Source: Phocoena phocoena (Eukaryota; Chordata; Mammalia; Artiodactyla; Phocoenidae). From it: a stretch of DNA of 64,000 nucleotides. Under the pieces are notes generated by a model that worked only from the letters and a program-made list of their open reading frames with translations, was not told where the DNA came from and searched no databases. The position numbers and the translations under genes are program-made. Positions 36,801-49,005 of the stretch are shown here, in pieces. The stretch spans positions 51,408,639 through 51,472,638 of the forward strand of contig NC_089220.1 in the NCBI RefSeq assembly GCF_963924675.1, in the 5' to 3' direction. Numbering within the stretch: position 1 is the first letter of the stretch; each line of letters begins with the position of its first letter.

Positions 36801-37678
36801 AATTGCTTTTGCTACTTTCTATAGGTTTTAGGTCATTGTATTTTCATTGTCATTTGTTTCTAGGTATTTTTTGATTTCCTATTTTATTTCTTCAGTGATC
36901 TTTTGGTTATTTACCAGCGTATTGCTTAGCCTCCATGTGTTTGTATTTTTTACAGTTTTTTCCCTGTACTTGATATCTAGTCTCATTGTGTTGTTATCAG
37001 GAAAGATACTTGATATGATTTCAGTTCTCTTAAATTTACCAAGGCTTGACTTGTGACCCAAGATAAGGTCTATCCTGGAGAATGTTGCATGAGAACTTAA
37101 GAAGACAGTGTATTCTGTTGTTTTTGGATGGAATGTCCTATAAATATCAATTAAGTCCATCTTGTTTAATGTGTCATTTAAAGCTTGTGTTTCCTTATTT
37201 ATTTTCATTTTGGATAATCTGTCCATTGGTGAAAGTGGGGTGTTAAAGTTCCCTACTATTATTTTGTTACTGTTGATTCCCCCTTTTATGGCTGTTACCA
37301 TTTGCCTTGTGTATTGAGGTGCCCTATGTTGGGTGAATAAAGAGTTACAATTGCTATATCTTCTTCTTGGATTGATCCCTTGATCATTATACTGTGTCCT
37401 TATTTGCCTCTTGTAACCGTCTTTATTTTAAAGTTTATTTTGTCTGATATGAGTATTTCTACTCCAGCTTTTTGCTGATTTACTTTTGCATGGAATATCA
37501 TTTTCTATCCCCTCACTTTCAGTCTGTATGTGTCTCTATGTCTGAAGTGGGTCTCTTGTAGACAGCATATATAGGGGTCTTGTTTTGGGATCCATTCAGC
37601 CAGTCTATGCCTTTTGGTTGGAGCATCTAATCCTTTGACATTTAAGGTAATTATCTGTATGTATGTTCTTATTACCAT
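33877..37678 (-). pseudogene. LINE-1 ORF2 (copy C), endonuclease-reverse transcriptase, disrupted
   Basis: The start is ATG at 37678 on the minus strand, homologous to the ORF2 start in copy B. The endonuclease keeps TLNVKG and LQETH, but the D145-equivalent is Asn (GNFNTPLSP, codon 37248-37250) and the SDHN block reads PDNN, so the catalytic His is also lost. RT pieces: 36307-35753 ([42 protein letters not shown]) and 35787-35332 ([16 protein letters not shown], then [13 protein letters not shown]). The FADD motif has become FADG (codon 35581-35583). The cysteine motif [18 protein letters not shown] is retained in 34521-34201. Stops and frameshifts separate the pieces. It cannot be active. 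Confidence 0.92.
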
Positions 37679-37736
37679 TTTCTTAATTGTTTTCAGTTTC
37701 TTTTTTAGGTCTTTTCCTTCTCTTTGTGTTTCCTGC

Positions 37737-38663
37737 CTAGAAAATTTCCTTTAGCATTTCTTGTAAATCTGGTTTGGTGGTGCTGAATTCTCTTAACTTT
37801 TGCTTTTCTGTAAAGCCTTTATTTCTCCCTTGAATCTGAATGAGGTCCTTGCTGGGTAGAATAATCTTCATTGTAGTTTTTTCCCTTTCAGCTCTTTAGA
37901 TATGTCCTGCTACTCCCTTCTGGCTTGCAGAATTTCTGCTGAAAGATCAGCTGTTAACTTTATGGGGCTTCCCTTGTATGTTATTTTTTGCTTTTCCCTT
38001 GATGCTTTTAATTTTTTCTTTGTATTTAATTTTTGATAGTTTGATTGATATGTGTCTTGGTGTATTTCTCCTTGGATTTATCCTGTATGGGACTCACTGT
38101 GATTCCTGGACTTGATTGGCTATTTCGTTTCCCATGTGAGGGGAGTTTTCAACAATAATCTCTTCAAATATTTTCTCGGACCCTTTCTTTTTCTCTTTTC
38201 CTGGGTCTCCTATAATTTGACTGTTGGTACATTTCATATTGTTTCAGATGTCTCTGAGACTGTCCTCAATTCTTTTCATTCTTTTCTCTTTATTCTGCTC
38301 TGTGGTAGTTATTTCCACTATTTTATCTTCCAGGTCACTTATCCGTTCTTCTGCCTCAGTTATTCTGTAGTTGATTCCTTCTAGAGAATTTTTAATTTCA
38401 TTTATTGTGTTGTTCATCATTGTTTGTGTGCTCTGTAGTTCTTCTAGGTCCTTGTTAAATGTTTCTTTTATTTTCTCCATTGTATTTCCAGTATTTTGGA
38501 TCATCTTTACTATCATTACTCTGAGTTCTTTTTCAGGTAGACTGCCTATTTCCTCTTCATTTGTTTGGTCTGGTGGGTTTTTATCTTGCTCCTTCATCTG
38601 CTGCATATTTCTCTGTCTTCTCATTTTGTTTAACTTAACTGTGTTTGGGGGTCTCCTTTTCAC
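37737..38663 (-). pseudogene. LINE-1 ORF1 (copy C), disrupted
   Basis: The open piece 38663-38244 (139 residues) includes MRRQRNMQQMKEQDKNPPDQ, EIGSLPEKELRVMIVKMIQN and the coiled-coil ending ITEAEERISDLEDKIVEIT. The ATG homologous to copy B is at 38624; the frame extends 13 codons upstream to another ATG. A stop after ISLRDI-type sequence at 38244 truncates it. The C-terminal part continues to the natural TAG (37739-37737, minus) with further frame changes. Confidence 0.9.
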
Positions 38664-40533
38664 AGGCTGCAGGTTCGTAGTTCCCGTTGTTTTTGGTGTC
38701 TTCCCCCAGTGGGTGAGGTTGGTTCAGTGGCTTGTGTAGGCTTCCTGGTGGAGAGGACTGGTGTCTCTGTTCTGGTGGCTAGGGCTGTATTTTGTCTTTC
38801 TGGTGGACATGGTCACGTCCGGTTTGGTGTTTTGGTGTGTCTGTGAACTTAGTGTGATTTTAGGCAGCCTCTGGTTGGGGTTGTGTTCCTGTCTTGCTAA
38901 TTGTTTGGCATGTGGCATCCAGCACAGAGGTTGCTGGCCATTGGGTGGACCGGGGTCTTAGTGTTCAGGTGAAGATCTCTGGGTGAGCTCTCACTGATTG
39001 GTATTATGTGGGTCTGGGAAGTCTCTGGTGGTCCAATGTCCTGAACTTGAATCTCCCACCTCAGAGGCCTGACACCCAGCCAGAGCACCAATACCCTGTC
39101 AGCCACACAGCTCAGAAGGCAGAAAAAAAGAAAGAAAAAATTTTATAAAAGTAATTTTAAAAATTATTAAAATAAAAATAAAAGAAATAACAGTAATAAA
39201 AAAAAGAAGAGAGCAACCAAATCAATAAACAAATCCACCAATGATAACACATGCTAAAAATGAAACTAAGATAAACATAAACATCAGAAACAAATCAGTT
39301 GCAGACAGCAAATCCCAAGTCTACAGTTGTTCCCAATGCCCACTGCCTCAATTTTGGGATGATTTGTTGTCTATTCACATATTCCACAGATGCAGGGTAC
39401 ATCAAATTGATTGTGGGGATTTAATCCACTCCTCCTGAGGCTGCATGGAGAAATTTCCCTTTCTCTTCTTTGCTGGCACAGCTCCTGGAGTTCAGCTTTG
39501 GTTTTGGCCCCACCTCTGTGTGTAGGTCGCCCTCAGGCATTTGTTCCTGCCCAGACAGGATGGGGTTAAAGCAGCAGCTGATTAGGGAGCTCTGGCTCAC
39601 TCAAGCCAGGGAGAGGGAGGGGTACAGTAGCTATAATTGGAATGCGGGGTGAGCCTGCATGGCAGAGGCCAGCATGATGTTGCAACAGCATGTGGTGCAC
39701 CGTGTGTTCTCCCGGGGAAGTTGTCCCTGGATGACGGGATCCTGGCAGTGGCGTGCTGCACAGGCTCTCGGGGGATTGTGGATAGTGACCTGTGCTTGCA
39801 CACAGGATTCTTTGTGGCTACAGCAGCAGCGTTAGCATTTCATTCCCGTCACTGTTGTCCGAGCCGATAGCTGCGGCTCTCACCATCTTTGTAGCTAGTT
39901 TAGACAGTGCTCTGAATCCCCTCTCTTTGTGCACCCCAAAATAATTGTCTCTTGCTCCTTAGTAAGGTCCAGACTTTTTCCCGGTCTCCCTCCCAGCTCC
40001 CAGTGGTGCACTAGCACCCTTCAGGTTGTTTTCATGCAGCTAACCTGTCCTCTCCCTGGGGTCTGACCTCTGAAGCCCGAGCCTGAGCTCCCAGTTCCCA
40101 CCTTCCCTGGCGGGTGAGCAGACAAGTCTCTCAGGCTGGTGTGTGCTGGTCAGAACAGATCCTCTGTGCGGGACTCTCTCTGCTTTGCCCTCTGCACCCC
40201 TGTTTCTGTGCTCTCCTCCGTGGCTCCAAAACTTCCCCCTCCACCCCATCTCCACCAGTGAAGGGGCTTCCTAGTGTGTGGAAACGTTTCCTCCTTCACA
40301 GCTCCCTCCCAGAGGTGCAGGTCCCATCCCTATTCCTTTGCCTCTGTTTTTTTCTTTTTTCTTTTGCCCGACCCAGGTGTGTGGGGAGTTTCTTTCCTTT
40401 TGGTAAGAATGTTCTGCCAACATTCATAAAGTGTTCTGTAGGAACTGTTCCACATGTAGATGTGTTTTTGATGTATTTGTGGGGAGGAAGGTGATCTCTA
40501 CATCTTACTCCTCCACCATCTTGAAGGTCCCCC
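38664..40533 (-). promoter_or_regulatory. LINE-1 copy C 5' UTR / internal promoter
   Basis: About 1.87 kb, collinear with the copy B 5' UTR: the YY1-like start, a GC-rich segment (roughly 39600-40530), then the A/G-rich linker (39121-39220) that replaces B's pyrimidine tract, then the ORF1-proximal part. CpG sites look more eroded than in copy B. Confidence 0.75.
40513..40523 (-). promoter_or_regulatory. YY1-type site at the LINE-1 copy C start
   Basis: The minus strand reads 'caagatggtgg' at +11 to +21 from the element start, equivalent to copy B's 'aagatggcgg' with one CpG-type change. Confidence 0.6.
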
Positions 40534-40543
40534 TCCATTGGAT
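40534..40543. repeat. Target-site duplication at the 5' side of LINE-1 copy C
   Basis: 'tccattggat', matching 33493-33502 in 9 of 10 positions. Confidence 0.7.
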
Positions 40544-41659
40544 TTTAAGTATCTGGCCAGTGTTCTGTATATCATACCTGAGCAATATTTCCTCCCTACT
40601 GATCTTCTGTTTACATTGGCATGAGCTTTATCCTGTATGAAATATGATCATGGATATGATCATGAATTGGGAGAATAAGCAACTTATAGCTTTATTCTTC
40701 TCAAATACCACAAATAAAAACAAATATAGTATTATAATACAAATCTCTCACAGAAGATCTCTCTAATCATATAACTTTTTCTAGTTCTGGCTCTGAATAA
40801 GATAAAAAAAAATTAAATCTTGTTTCTGATTCTGAATTAAATGTGGTCCATTGAAAGAAGTTAATAAGATGAAACACCTTATGACTACTAACAGATATAA
40901 ATAAGAAGCACTACTTTCAATATCAATTTAGTGCTATAATTTCATTTCTACTTATACATTACTTAATAAAATCAAGTAAAACACTTTAGCATATTCTTGA
41001 AATTGTTCATTAAATTGTTCATTAAGGCACTTATATCTATGACATTGAATTTATCATACATTCTAAAGTTCTGAAGTGAATTTAGTGGGGAAAACATAAT
41101 TGAGATCAACATGTGAAGGTTTGTAATTCCAAATGATTTCTGATAAATGCAATTACCTAGAAGGTCAGTTAAAATGTTATTCATTTTGGATCATAAGATT
41201 TTTCCTTTTGCTCTTTTATGGCAGTTTTCACTATTATTTTGTCATTTGTTATTTTGACAGATGAAAGAGATCTGTAGAAATATCCGAGATATTTAGGGGC
41301 AATGGACATGGGTAAATTTTAACTAAGTATATGCACCACTGGTGGTCTTCCCATTACCATGGCTGTCACAGACCACAGCCTGCCTTATGGTCTGTGTTGG
41401 CAATTTCTCCTGTTAATTGACATGCAGTTAACTTTATATTCTGAAAGGATAGCTGAGTTGATTTTTCTACCCTAAATCAAACATTTTTGGTTAGATAAAC
41501 ATTTGTTAGTTTTGAGGCACTAGTCTTATAGTACTGAAAAGGCATGTAACTTATCTTTAACAATCTCCAAATCTAACCAAGGAAGATGTGAAAACAGTTA
41601 ATTATGGCAAAGTAATGATTCATATGTACATGATTCTGAGAGCCCTTATCCCTCATGTG
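40544..41659. other. AT-rich DNA without recognisable features
   Basis: No gene or nameable repeat. A small local repeat ('attgttcattaa') is present at about 41002-41026. Confidence 0.5.
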
Positions 41660-41955
41660 ACTTACTGAAGATACAGTCTTTAAGGAGTTGATTAAGGTTA
41701 AATGAGGTCATAAGCATAGAACTGATCTAGTAGAACTGGTGCCCTTATAAGAGGAAGAGACACTAGAGGTCCCTCTTTACCATGTGAGGACACAGCAAGA
41801 AAGTGAAAACCAGGAAGAAAGCTCTCACTAGAACCTGGCCATGCTGGCACCCTGATCTCGGACTTCCAGCACCCAGAACTGTGAAAAACAAATTTCTGTT
41901 GTTTAAGCCACCTGGTATTTTGTTAGGGCAGCCTGGGCTGACTAATACATATGAA
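41660..41955 (+). mobile_element. MLT1-type MaLR LTR, plus strand (5'-incomplete)
   Basis: 'aggttaaatgaggtcataag', 'ggtgcccttataagaggaag', 'accatgtgaggacacagcaa', 'tttctgttgtttaagccacc' and 'gggctgactaatacat' follow the MLT1 order through the 3' end. Confidence 0.85.
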
Positions 41956-42009
41956 ATGGTAAAAATTAACCCTAGGTGGGGGCATGGAGATGATATGAAT
42001 CTTTACAGA

Positions 42010-42455
42010 GATGGTGACTTCTCTACCAGAGATGGTAGGAAAAATAATACCCCAAGATATCTGTATCTTAATCCTGCAAACTTGTGAATATGTTACCTTA
42101 CATGGCAAAAGGAACTCTGCAGATGTGATTAAGTTAAAGATCTAGGGTTGGGAAGATTAATCTGGATTATCCCAGTGGGCCCAATTTGAAGATGCTACAC
42201 TTCAACTTGAAGATGGAGGAAGGGCCATGTATCAAGGAATACAGGTAACCCTGAGAAAATGGAAAAGGCCATAGGACATATTGTCTCCTAGAGTTTCCCG
42301 ATGGAATACAGCCCTTCTGAAACCTTAATTTTAGTCCCATAAGACCTATTTCAGATTTCTGACCTCCAGAACTGCAAAATAATAAACTTGTGTTGTTTTA
42401 AGCCACTGAGTTTGGGGTAATGTATTACATCAGCAATAGAAAACTAATACAGTGG
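42010..42455 (+). mobile_element. Second MLT1-type MaLR LTR, plus strand
   Basis: 'acttgtgaatatgttacctt', 'ctctgcagatgtgattaagt', 'gacctccagaactgcaaaat', 'cttgtgttgttttaagccac' and 'agaaaactaatacag' mark an MLT1 of a different subtype from its neighbour. Only about 55 bp separates the two, so they are likely independent insertions rather than the two LTRs of one provirus. Confidence 0.8.
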
Positions 42456-42469
42456 CCTTTGAACTGGTT

Positions 42470-42840
42470 TTAGAAGGCAGAATGAACTTTCACAAGGAAA
42501 ACCAAAGCTGAGTTAGAGAAAGCAGCTTTTATTGCACAGACATCCACATGAAAAAGAATGGAAGGGTCAGGTAACTGTGAGGGATTCTGTTTGATGTAAT
42601 GCAAGGTGTGAGTTGGAACCAGAGGGTAATGAAGCCTGGAAGTAGTGGCAGGGTATGGAATTTGAAGATCTGGTAGGCCTTGCAAGTTACCTGAGTTTTG
42701 CTGTGAGGAGTGAGAAGGAGGTTTTAGACAGAGGTGTCATGCTTGGATATTCATTTTATCAGAAGACTAATGGAAAGGCAGTGTGAGAGACAAGAGGTAG
42801 GGATTTGGAATGGGGATAAGCCTAACAGTATGAAGGTGAG
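42470..42840 (-). repeat. L2 fragment, minus strand
   Basis: 'tggtaggccttgcaagttac' followed by 'gttttagacagaggtgtcat' matches the reversed L2 segment 'gggccttgtaggccat' and 'gttttgagcagaggagtgac'. Confidence 0.55.
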
Positions 42841-43109
42841 TTACAAGGCTAAGAAACAATGACCTCAACCTGATCACCAGATCCATCCTCTACTCTCCTT
42901 AAGCAGTCCCAGGGAGACCCTCTTTGCTGTTTTCAATCTATCCAACTTCTCTTGTCTATACAAAAAGTTAATAATTAAAATGTTGCATGATATAGTTAAA
43001 AGAACAATATCAACTTTTTGGTTTTTACCTGATTAAATCTCAAATGTGGATATTGAAGTACTTATTGCTCCCAAGAACCAGCTAATTAGAATAAAAGAAT
43101 GTAGAGGAA

Positions 43110-43395
43110 TTCCTTTTTCTTCTATTGCTACCCTCTCCAGATCATTTACATTGTCTGCTCCAAAAGTTCAGGGAGTTACTCCTCTCTGTGCTACCATAAT
43201 GCATTATACATAATCACCATTATATATTTGCATTGCTACTTTGCATGTCTATGTTTATTGGTAGACTGTGATTCCTTTAGGACAGAGATAAATTTCATTA
43301 TCTTTATATCTCTGGCACTTACTAATAAATAATAAATGCTCAATAAATGTTTATTGAAAATATGATAAATAAATGATAAAGGAATGACAAATGCT
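43110..43395 (+). repeat. L2 3' end, plus strand
   Basis: 'tggtagactgtgattccttt', 'aggacagagataaatttcat' and 'aataaatgctcaataaatgt' followed by 'ttattg' are the classic L2 3' blocks. Confidence 0.75.
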
Positions 43396-44884
43396 GTAGT
43401 GGCCATTTCCATATCTATTATTTTTCTGAGAAAATCATTCGAATTGTGCGAGGAGAAAAAACATCAATATCAAATAATATACGTAAGTTCAGAATTGAGG
43501 GTGCTGAGTAGCCAAGGAAGATTTCACATGAATATGAAACAGCAGGCATGAAGAGATACAGTAGCATGTGCATTCTAATCAGACCCATAACATGCAAATA
43601 AAGATGTTTCAGTGATAACCAGTCCTCCACACAACATCCAGCCAAGCCATATTGTTGGGTATTGTTCATACACATTGCTCACAGCAGTTGGCTTAAAAGA
43701 AAAAGAGTCGTCAGAATGAAATGGTAACTGATTGAAATTCTTTATTATCATAATTATTAGAATTTACATGACTTTGACTAAATACTCATATATTAATTAC
43801 TTAACTATTTTAGGTATTCATATACTTGACAAAGTAATGCTATTTAATTTCTAATTAATGTACAGAATTTTACTGTTTCTAGAATCTACTCTATCAGCAA
43901 TAACATCAGAGTTATGAGAGCTAATCTCATTAATATTAATGGAATTTTTCACATAAATCTCATCATGTATCACTAATGGACGAGAGCTTGGTGAAAACTC
44001 TAAAAATCTCCAGTGCCAAGGACATTAGCGAAAATAGATGGTAACAAGGGAAAAAAAAACCTTATTAAAGCATGACCATCTAAATTATGTCCACCAGTGT
44101 TAAGAAATAATTGCCATTATATCATAGAGAAAATGCCCTTTATTAGAGAATCGAAATAGATTCAAGATCCTCTTCCTGTTCTTGGGAAAGTACTGTGGTG
44201 ATACCTGCAAATGGAATATACCTTTGAATATAAAATATTTCTGACAGCTGTCTGATATCTTTTGAAATTATGTATTTTTGTTCTCTTTTAATTTATGGTT
44301 TCAATGAGGGAGAAAACCTCAATTAACTGCTTACTTTCCTAAGTAGTTCAATCTAATTCTGAGTAGCTACCTTTTGCTGTGCTTAGAAAATCTCAGTATA
44401 ATAGTACAGGCAGCATCTGTAGCAGCAGGGGTAATAGTGGTATTATTATCATAGTAATAACAATTTTCATCAACAAGCAAATTTTGCTTAAGCTGAGCAG
44501 GGTCCAGTTTTCATAAGGCAGCACCTATTTTGATTTGAGAACTATTAGCCTATTGCACAAATACTTACACCCATATATACAGGCTGAAAATATTTAATTG
44601 GCAACATACAGAAATTAATGTTGCAGCATGGGGTGATGAGATAGCCATTTCTCTTTTTTTTCTCTTTTATATATTGCTCTTCCTCTGAATCAAAGCATTT
44701 CATCTCATCTTTATTAAACATCATATCACTGCAATTTTTAATGGAAAAAGAATCTTGACAAAGGCAGGTTAGTGGAGTAAAAATGGTAAGATGGAATGAA
44801 AATTATCTATTTGTAATGACCCTGTCAACTTAATCAGAGCATATAGGATATTAATTTGAATAAGTTAAATCCATTCATTTATAT
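43396..44884. other. No recognisable gene or repeat
   Basis: AT-rich. The minus frame 43418-43675 has no motif or family resemblance. Confidence 0.5.
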
Positions 44885-45475
44885 TTTCAACACACTTATT
44901 AAATACTTATAATGTATGATAACACTGTAGTAGCAGTAGATACTGGAGGTAGACATAGGAATAAAAATACAAATAAATATTTAATAAAAAATTATGTGCC
45001 AAGAAAAAATTACAGGAGCATAGGAGCATATGACAGAGAGACATAACCTAGACACAGAGTGGGGAAGTGTAGAGGGCAGGAAGGGTAAGGGCTTCTTTAG
45101 AAAGTAACATTTAAGATCTGAAGGCCGAGTGAATGATATTTGCTTAGTAAAAGATAGAGGAGGATCTGGTTGATGGAAAGGTCCAGACAGAAAGAATAGC
45201 ACTGATAATTACCTGAGTCAGAAAGAACTGTAGCAATGCTAGAGCTGAAAGGTCAGTGTAGCTGGAATATAAAGGTTTGGAGTGAAACAAGGTGGACATA
45301 AAAATATCATGAAGGATCCTGATGTATATGTTAAGACTTTTGGCCTGTATCCTAAGAGTTATCAAAGCTATCGAATAATTTATGTAGGGTGAAGTGGTGA
45401 CATGATCATATCTGATTTGTAAAACATACTCTAGCTTTGATATGAAAAGAAATTGGAGTGGAGAATAGATGCTAT
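44885..45475 (-). repeat. L2 fragment with 3' end, minus strand
   Basis: 'cttattaaatacttataatg' at the left is a decayed reverse L2 tail. 'tagcaatgctagagctgaaa' then 'aagacttttggcctgtatcc' and 'aagtggtgacatgatcatat' follow the reversed L2 coding order. Confidence 0.65.
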
Positions 45476-45819
45476 TCAAGTAAATTTTGTGTTGGAAGCA
45501 TTATAAAACACTTGTATTCTTTCAGTGCTTAGAAAAACAATATACTTCTAGATGGTCAAATTCTGGTTTGTTTAGCATTTAAAATATTCATAATTAAAAT
45601 TCATTATTTGAGTTTAAAAACATTTTATATCAAATACTTCATATTTAATAGAATGTGATAAAATACCTATAGGTAAAATATTATAACATAAACAGATAAT
45701 AACTTTTCATAATTTATAATTGTGACAGATACAGCCACATATATTAAAAGATATATTAAGAGAGCTACTTTTGTAAAGTTAAACTTTTCACTAGTGTTGG
45801 GAACATATTTAAAAACAAA
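45476..45819. other. AT-rich DNA without recognisable features
   Basis: No gene or nameable repeat is seen. Confidence 0.5.
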
Positions 45820-48800
45820 CCTGTCTAAAGCAAAATCAACACACATTTAGCTAGACTAAGTAAAAAAAACGAAAGAAGGCTCTGATAAACAAAATCACAA
45901 ATAAAATAGGAGAAATAACAGCAGATATATAGACATGCAAAGGATTATAAGAGGATATCATGAACAGCAATATGCCAACAAATTGGAAAGCCTCAACAAA
46001 ATGGACAAGTTCTTAGAATCATACAACTTTCCAAGACTGAAGAAATAGAAAATCTGAATAGACCGATCACTAGTAGAGAGATTAAAACAGTAATCAAAAA
46101 GCTCCAAAAAAACAAAAGTCCAGGACCAAACGACTTCACAGGTAAATTCTACCAAACATTCAAAGAAGATTTAATACCTATCTTTCTCAAACTCTTCCAA
46201 AAAATTGAAGCACAGGGAATGATTTTAAACTCATATTATGAGGCTAGCATTACCCTGACACCAAAACCAGACAAAGACACCACAAAAAAAGAAAATTATA
46301 AGCCAATACCCCTGATGAACATAGATGCAAAAATCATCAACAAAATATTAGCAAACTAAATAAAACAAAGCATTAAAAGGATCACACACCATGATTAAGT
46401 GAAATTTATTCCAGGGATGCAAGGACGGTTGAACATCTACAAATCAATCAACATGATACATTATGTTAACAAAATGAAGGCTAAAAACCATATGGTTATC
46501 TCAATAGACAAAGTATTTGATAAGATTTAATACCCATTTATGGAAAAACTGGGTAAAGAAGGAACATACGTCAACATAATAAAGGCCATATATGACAAAC
46601 ACATAGCTAACATCATACTCAGTGGTGAAAAACTGAAAACTATTCCTCTCAAATCAGGAACAACACAAGAATGTCCACTCTTGCCACTCTTATTTAAAAG
46701 TATTGGAAGTACTCGCCAAAATAATTAGGTAAGAAAAAGTTATAAAAGGAACCCAAATTGGAAAGGAAGAAGCAAAATTGTCACTATTTGCATATGACAT
46801 AATTATATATATATAAAACCTTAAAGAATCCACCAAAAAACTATTAGAAATAATAAACTAATACAGTAAAGTTGCAGGATATACAATCAACACAAAAATG
46901 GGTTGCATTTCTATATGTTAATAATAAGATGACAGAAAGACAAATTAAGAAAACAATTCCATTCACAATCACAAAAGAAAGAAAAAGACCTAGGAATAAA
47001 TTTAACCAAGTAGATGAAAGACCTGTATACTGAAAGCTATAAGACACCATTGAAAGAAATTGAAGAAGACACAGATAAATGGAAATATATCCTGTGCTCA
47101 TGGATTGGAAGAATTAACATTGTTAAAATGTCCATATTACCTAAAGCAATCTACAGATTCAATACAATCCCTATAAAAATCCAAGGACATTTTACACAGA
47201 AATAGAACAAAAAATTCTAAAATTTATATGGAAATACAAAAGACCCTGGATGGCCAAAGCAATCCTGAGAAAAAAGAACAAAGCTGGCATGTTATATTCC
47301 CTGATTTCAAACTATATTACAAATCCATAGTAATCCAAAGAGTATGGTATTGGAAGAAAAACATAGACATAGATCAATGAAACAGGACTGAGATCCTAGA
47401 AATAAACCCATACATATATGGACAATTAATATATGACAAAGGAGCAAAGAACACATAGTGGAGAAAGGATATTCTGTTCCATAAATGGTGTTGGGAAAAC
47501 TGAACAGCCTCATGCAAAAAATAAATAAATAAAACTAGACCATTATCTTATACCATATCAAAAAATAACTCAAAATGGATTAAGACTTGAATGTAAGACC
47601 TGAAACCATAATACTCTTAGAAGAAAACATAGGCATTGCACACTTTAACATCAATCTTAGTAGTATCTTTCTATTTAGGTCCCCCCAGGCAAGGTAAACG
47701 AAAGCAAAACTAAACAAATGGGACTACATTAAACTAAAAATCTTCTGAATAACAAAATCAACCATCAACAAAACAAAAATACAACTTACCAAATGGGAGA
47801 GAATATTTTCAAATGATATATCTGATAAGGTGTTAATATCCAAAATATATAAAGAACTCATACAACTCAATAACAAGAAGAAAAAACAACTGAAAAAGTG
47901 GATTGAAGAGTGAATAGACATTTTTCCAAAGAAGACATACAGATGGTCAACAGGTACATGAAAAGATGTTCAACATCATGAATTATTAGGGAAATGTAAA
48001 TCAAAACCACAATAAGATGTCACCTCACACCTGTTAGAATGGCTATTATCAAAAAGGCAAGAAATAACAAACATTGGCAAGGATATGGAGGAAAGGGAAC
48101 CCTCATACACTGTTAGTGGGAACATAAACTGGTCCAGCCACTAGAGAAAACAAAATGGAATGTAGAAAACAAACTTATGGTTAACAGGGGGAAAAGTGTG
48201 GGAAGGGATAAATTGGGAGATTATTTATATATAATATACACACTATTATATATAAAATAGATAACTAATAAGGACCTACTGTATAGAACAGGTAACTCTA
48301 CTCAATATTCTGTAATAACCTATATGGGAAAAGAATCTAAAAAAGAGTGGATATATGTATATTTATAACTGATTCACTTTGCTGTACATCTGAAACTAAC
48401 ACAATATTGTAAATCAACTATACTCCAATAACATTTTTTTAATAAAAAATATGGAGATTCCTCAAAAAATTAAGAACTACCATATGATCCAGCTATCCTA
48501 CTTCTGGGTATTTTTCCAAAGAACAGAAAAACACTAATTTAAAAAGATATATGCAATCCTATGTACATCACAGCATTATTTATAATAGCCAAGATATGGA
48601 AACAACCTAAGTGTCCATCTATAGAAAGATAAAAGAGATGTGGGATAGCCATTTGTGACAACATGGATGAACCATGAGGGTATTATGCTGTGAATTAAAT
48701 CAGGTTCAGAAAAACAAAAATCATATGATTTCAGTCATATGTGGAATATAAAAAACAAAGACAAAATAAATGAACGAATCAAACCAAACAAAAACATATA

Positions 48801-49005
48801 CATAGATACAGAGAACAGAGTAGTCGTTATCAGAGGGGAAGGGGTGGGTGAGAGGGCAAAATGGGTAAAGGAGGTCAACTAGATTTTTGGTGGCGAGCAT
48901 GTTGCAGGGTACATAGAGTTAGAAATATAGTGTTGTAAACATGAAACATATAATGTTATAAACCAATATTACCTGAATAAAAATAGATTAATTAAATAAT
49001 TAAAA
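45820..49005 (+). mobile_element. Older 5'-truncated LINE-1 (L1MA-like), interrupted by a younger L1
   Basis: Begins inside ORF2, upstream of the RT ('caaaatcaacacacatttag', then 'tagctagactaag'). It continues through RT blocks ('aaaagtccaggaccaaacga', 'attaccctgacaccaaaacc', 'gatgcaaaaatcatcaacaa'), the region of the FADD motif near 46790 ('tttgcatatgac', where the first Asp codon reads Tyr), and the C-terminus, to a 3' UTR ending about 'attacctgaataaaaataga'. It is clearly more diverged from copies A-C than they are from each other. Open pieces are short (46540-46728, 47014-47205). A younger L1 3' end is nested at 48160-48447. Confidence 0.85.
48160..48447 (+). mobile_element. Younger L1 3'-end fragment nested in the older L1
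   Basis: 'tgtagaaaacaaacttatgg' to 'caactatactccaataacat' plus an A/T tail is a complete L1 3' terminus that splits the older element. The older ORF2 stops at 'agagaaaacaaaatgga' and resumes at 48451 with 'atggagattcctcaaaaaat'. The short flanks 'aaaatgga' and 'aatatgga' are consistent with a target duplication. Confidence 0.75.

Larger units (their letters stand above)
33503..40533 (-). mobile_element. Near-full-length LINE-1 copy C, minus strand
   Basis: About 7.0 kb, reading right to left: 5' UTR (40533 to about 38664), ORF1 (38663-37737), ORF2 (37678-about 33877) and 3' UTR (to 33503). The first bases on the minus strand are 'gggggaccttcaagatggtgg', given here as 'gggggaccttc' plus 'aagatggtgg', homologous to the start of copy B. 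A 9 of 10 bp target duplication flanks it. Coding regions are interrupted throughout. It points toward copy B, with the 3' ends 5.6 kb apart. Confidence 0.94.

Noticed and set aside
41660..42455. Two MLT1 LTRs as one provirus
   Set aside because: The LTRs are of different subtypes and the 55 bp between them cannot hold internal sequence.
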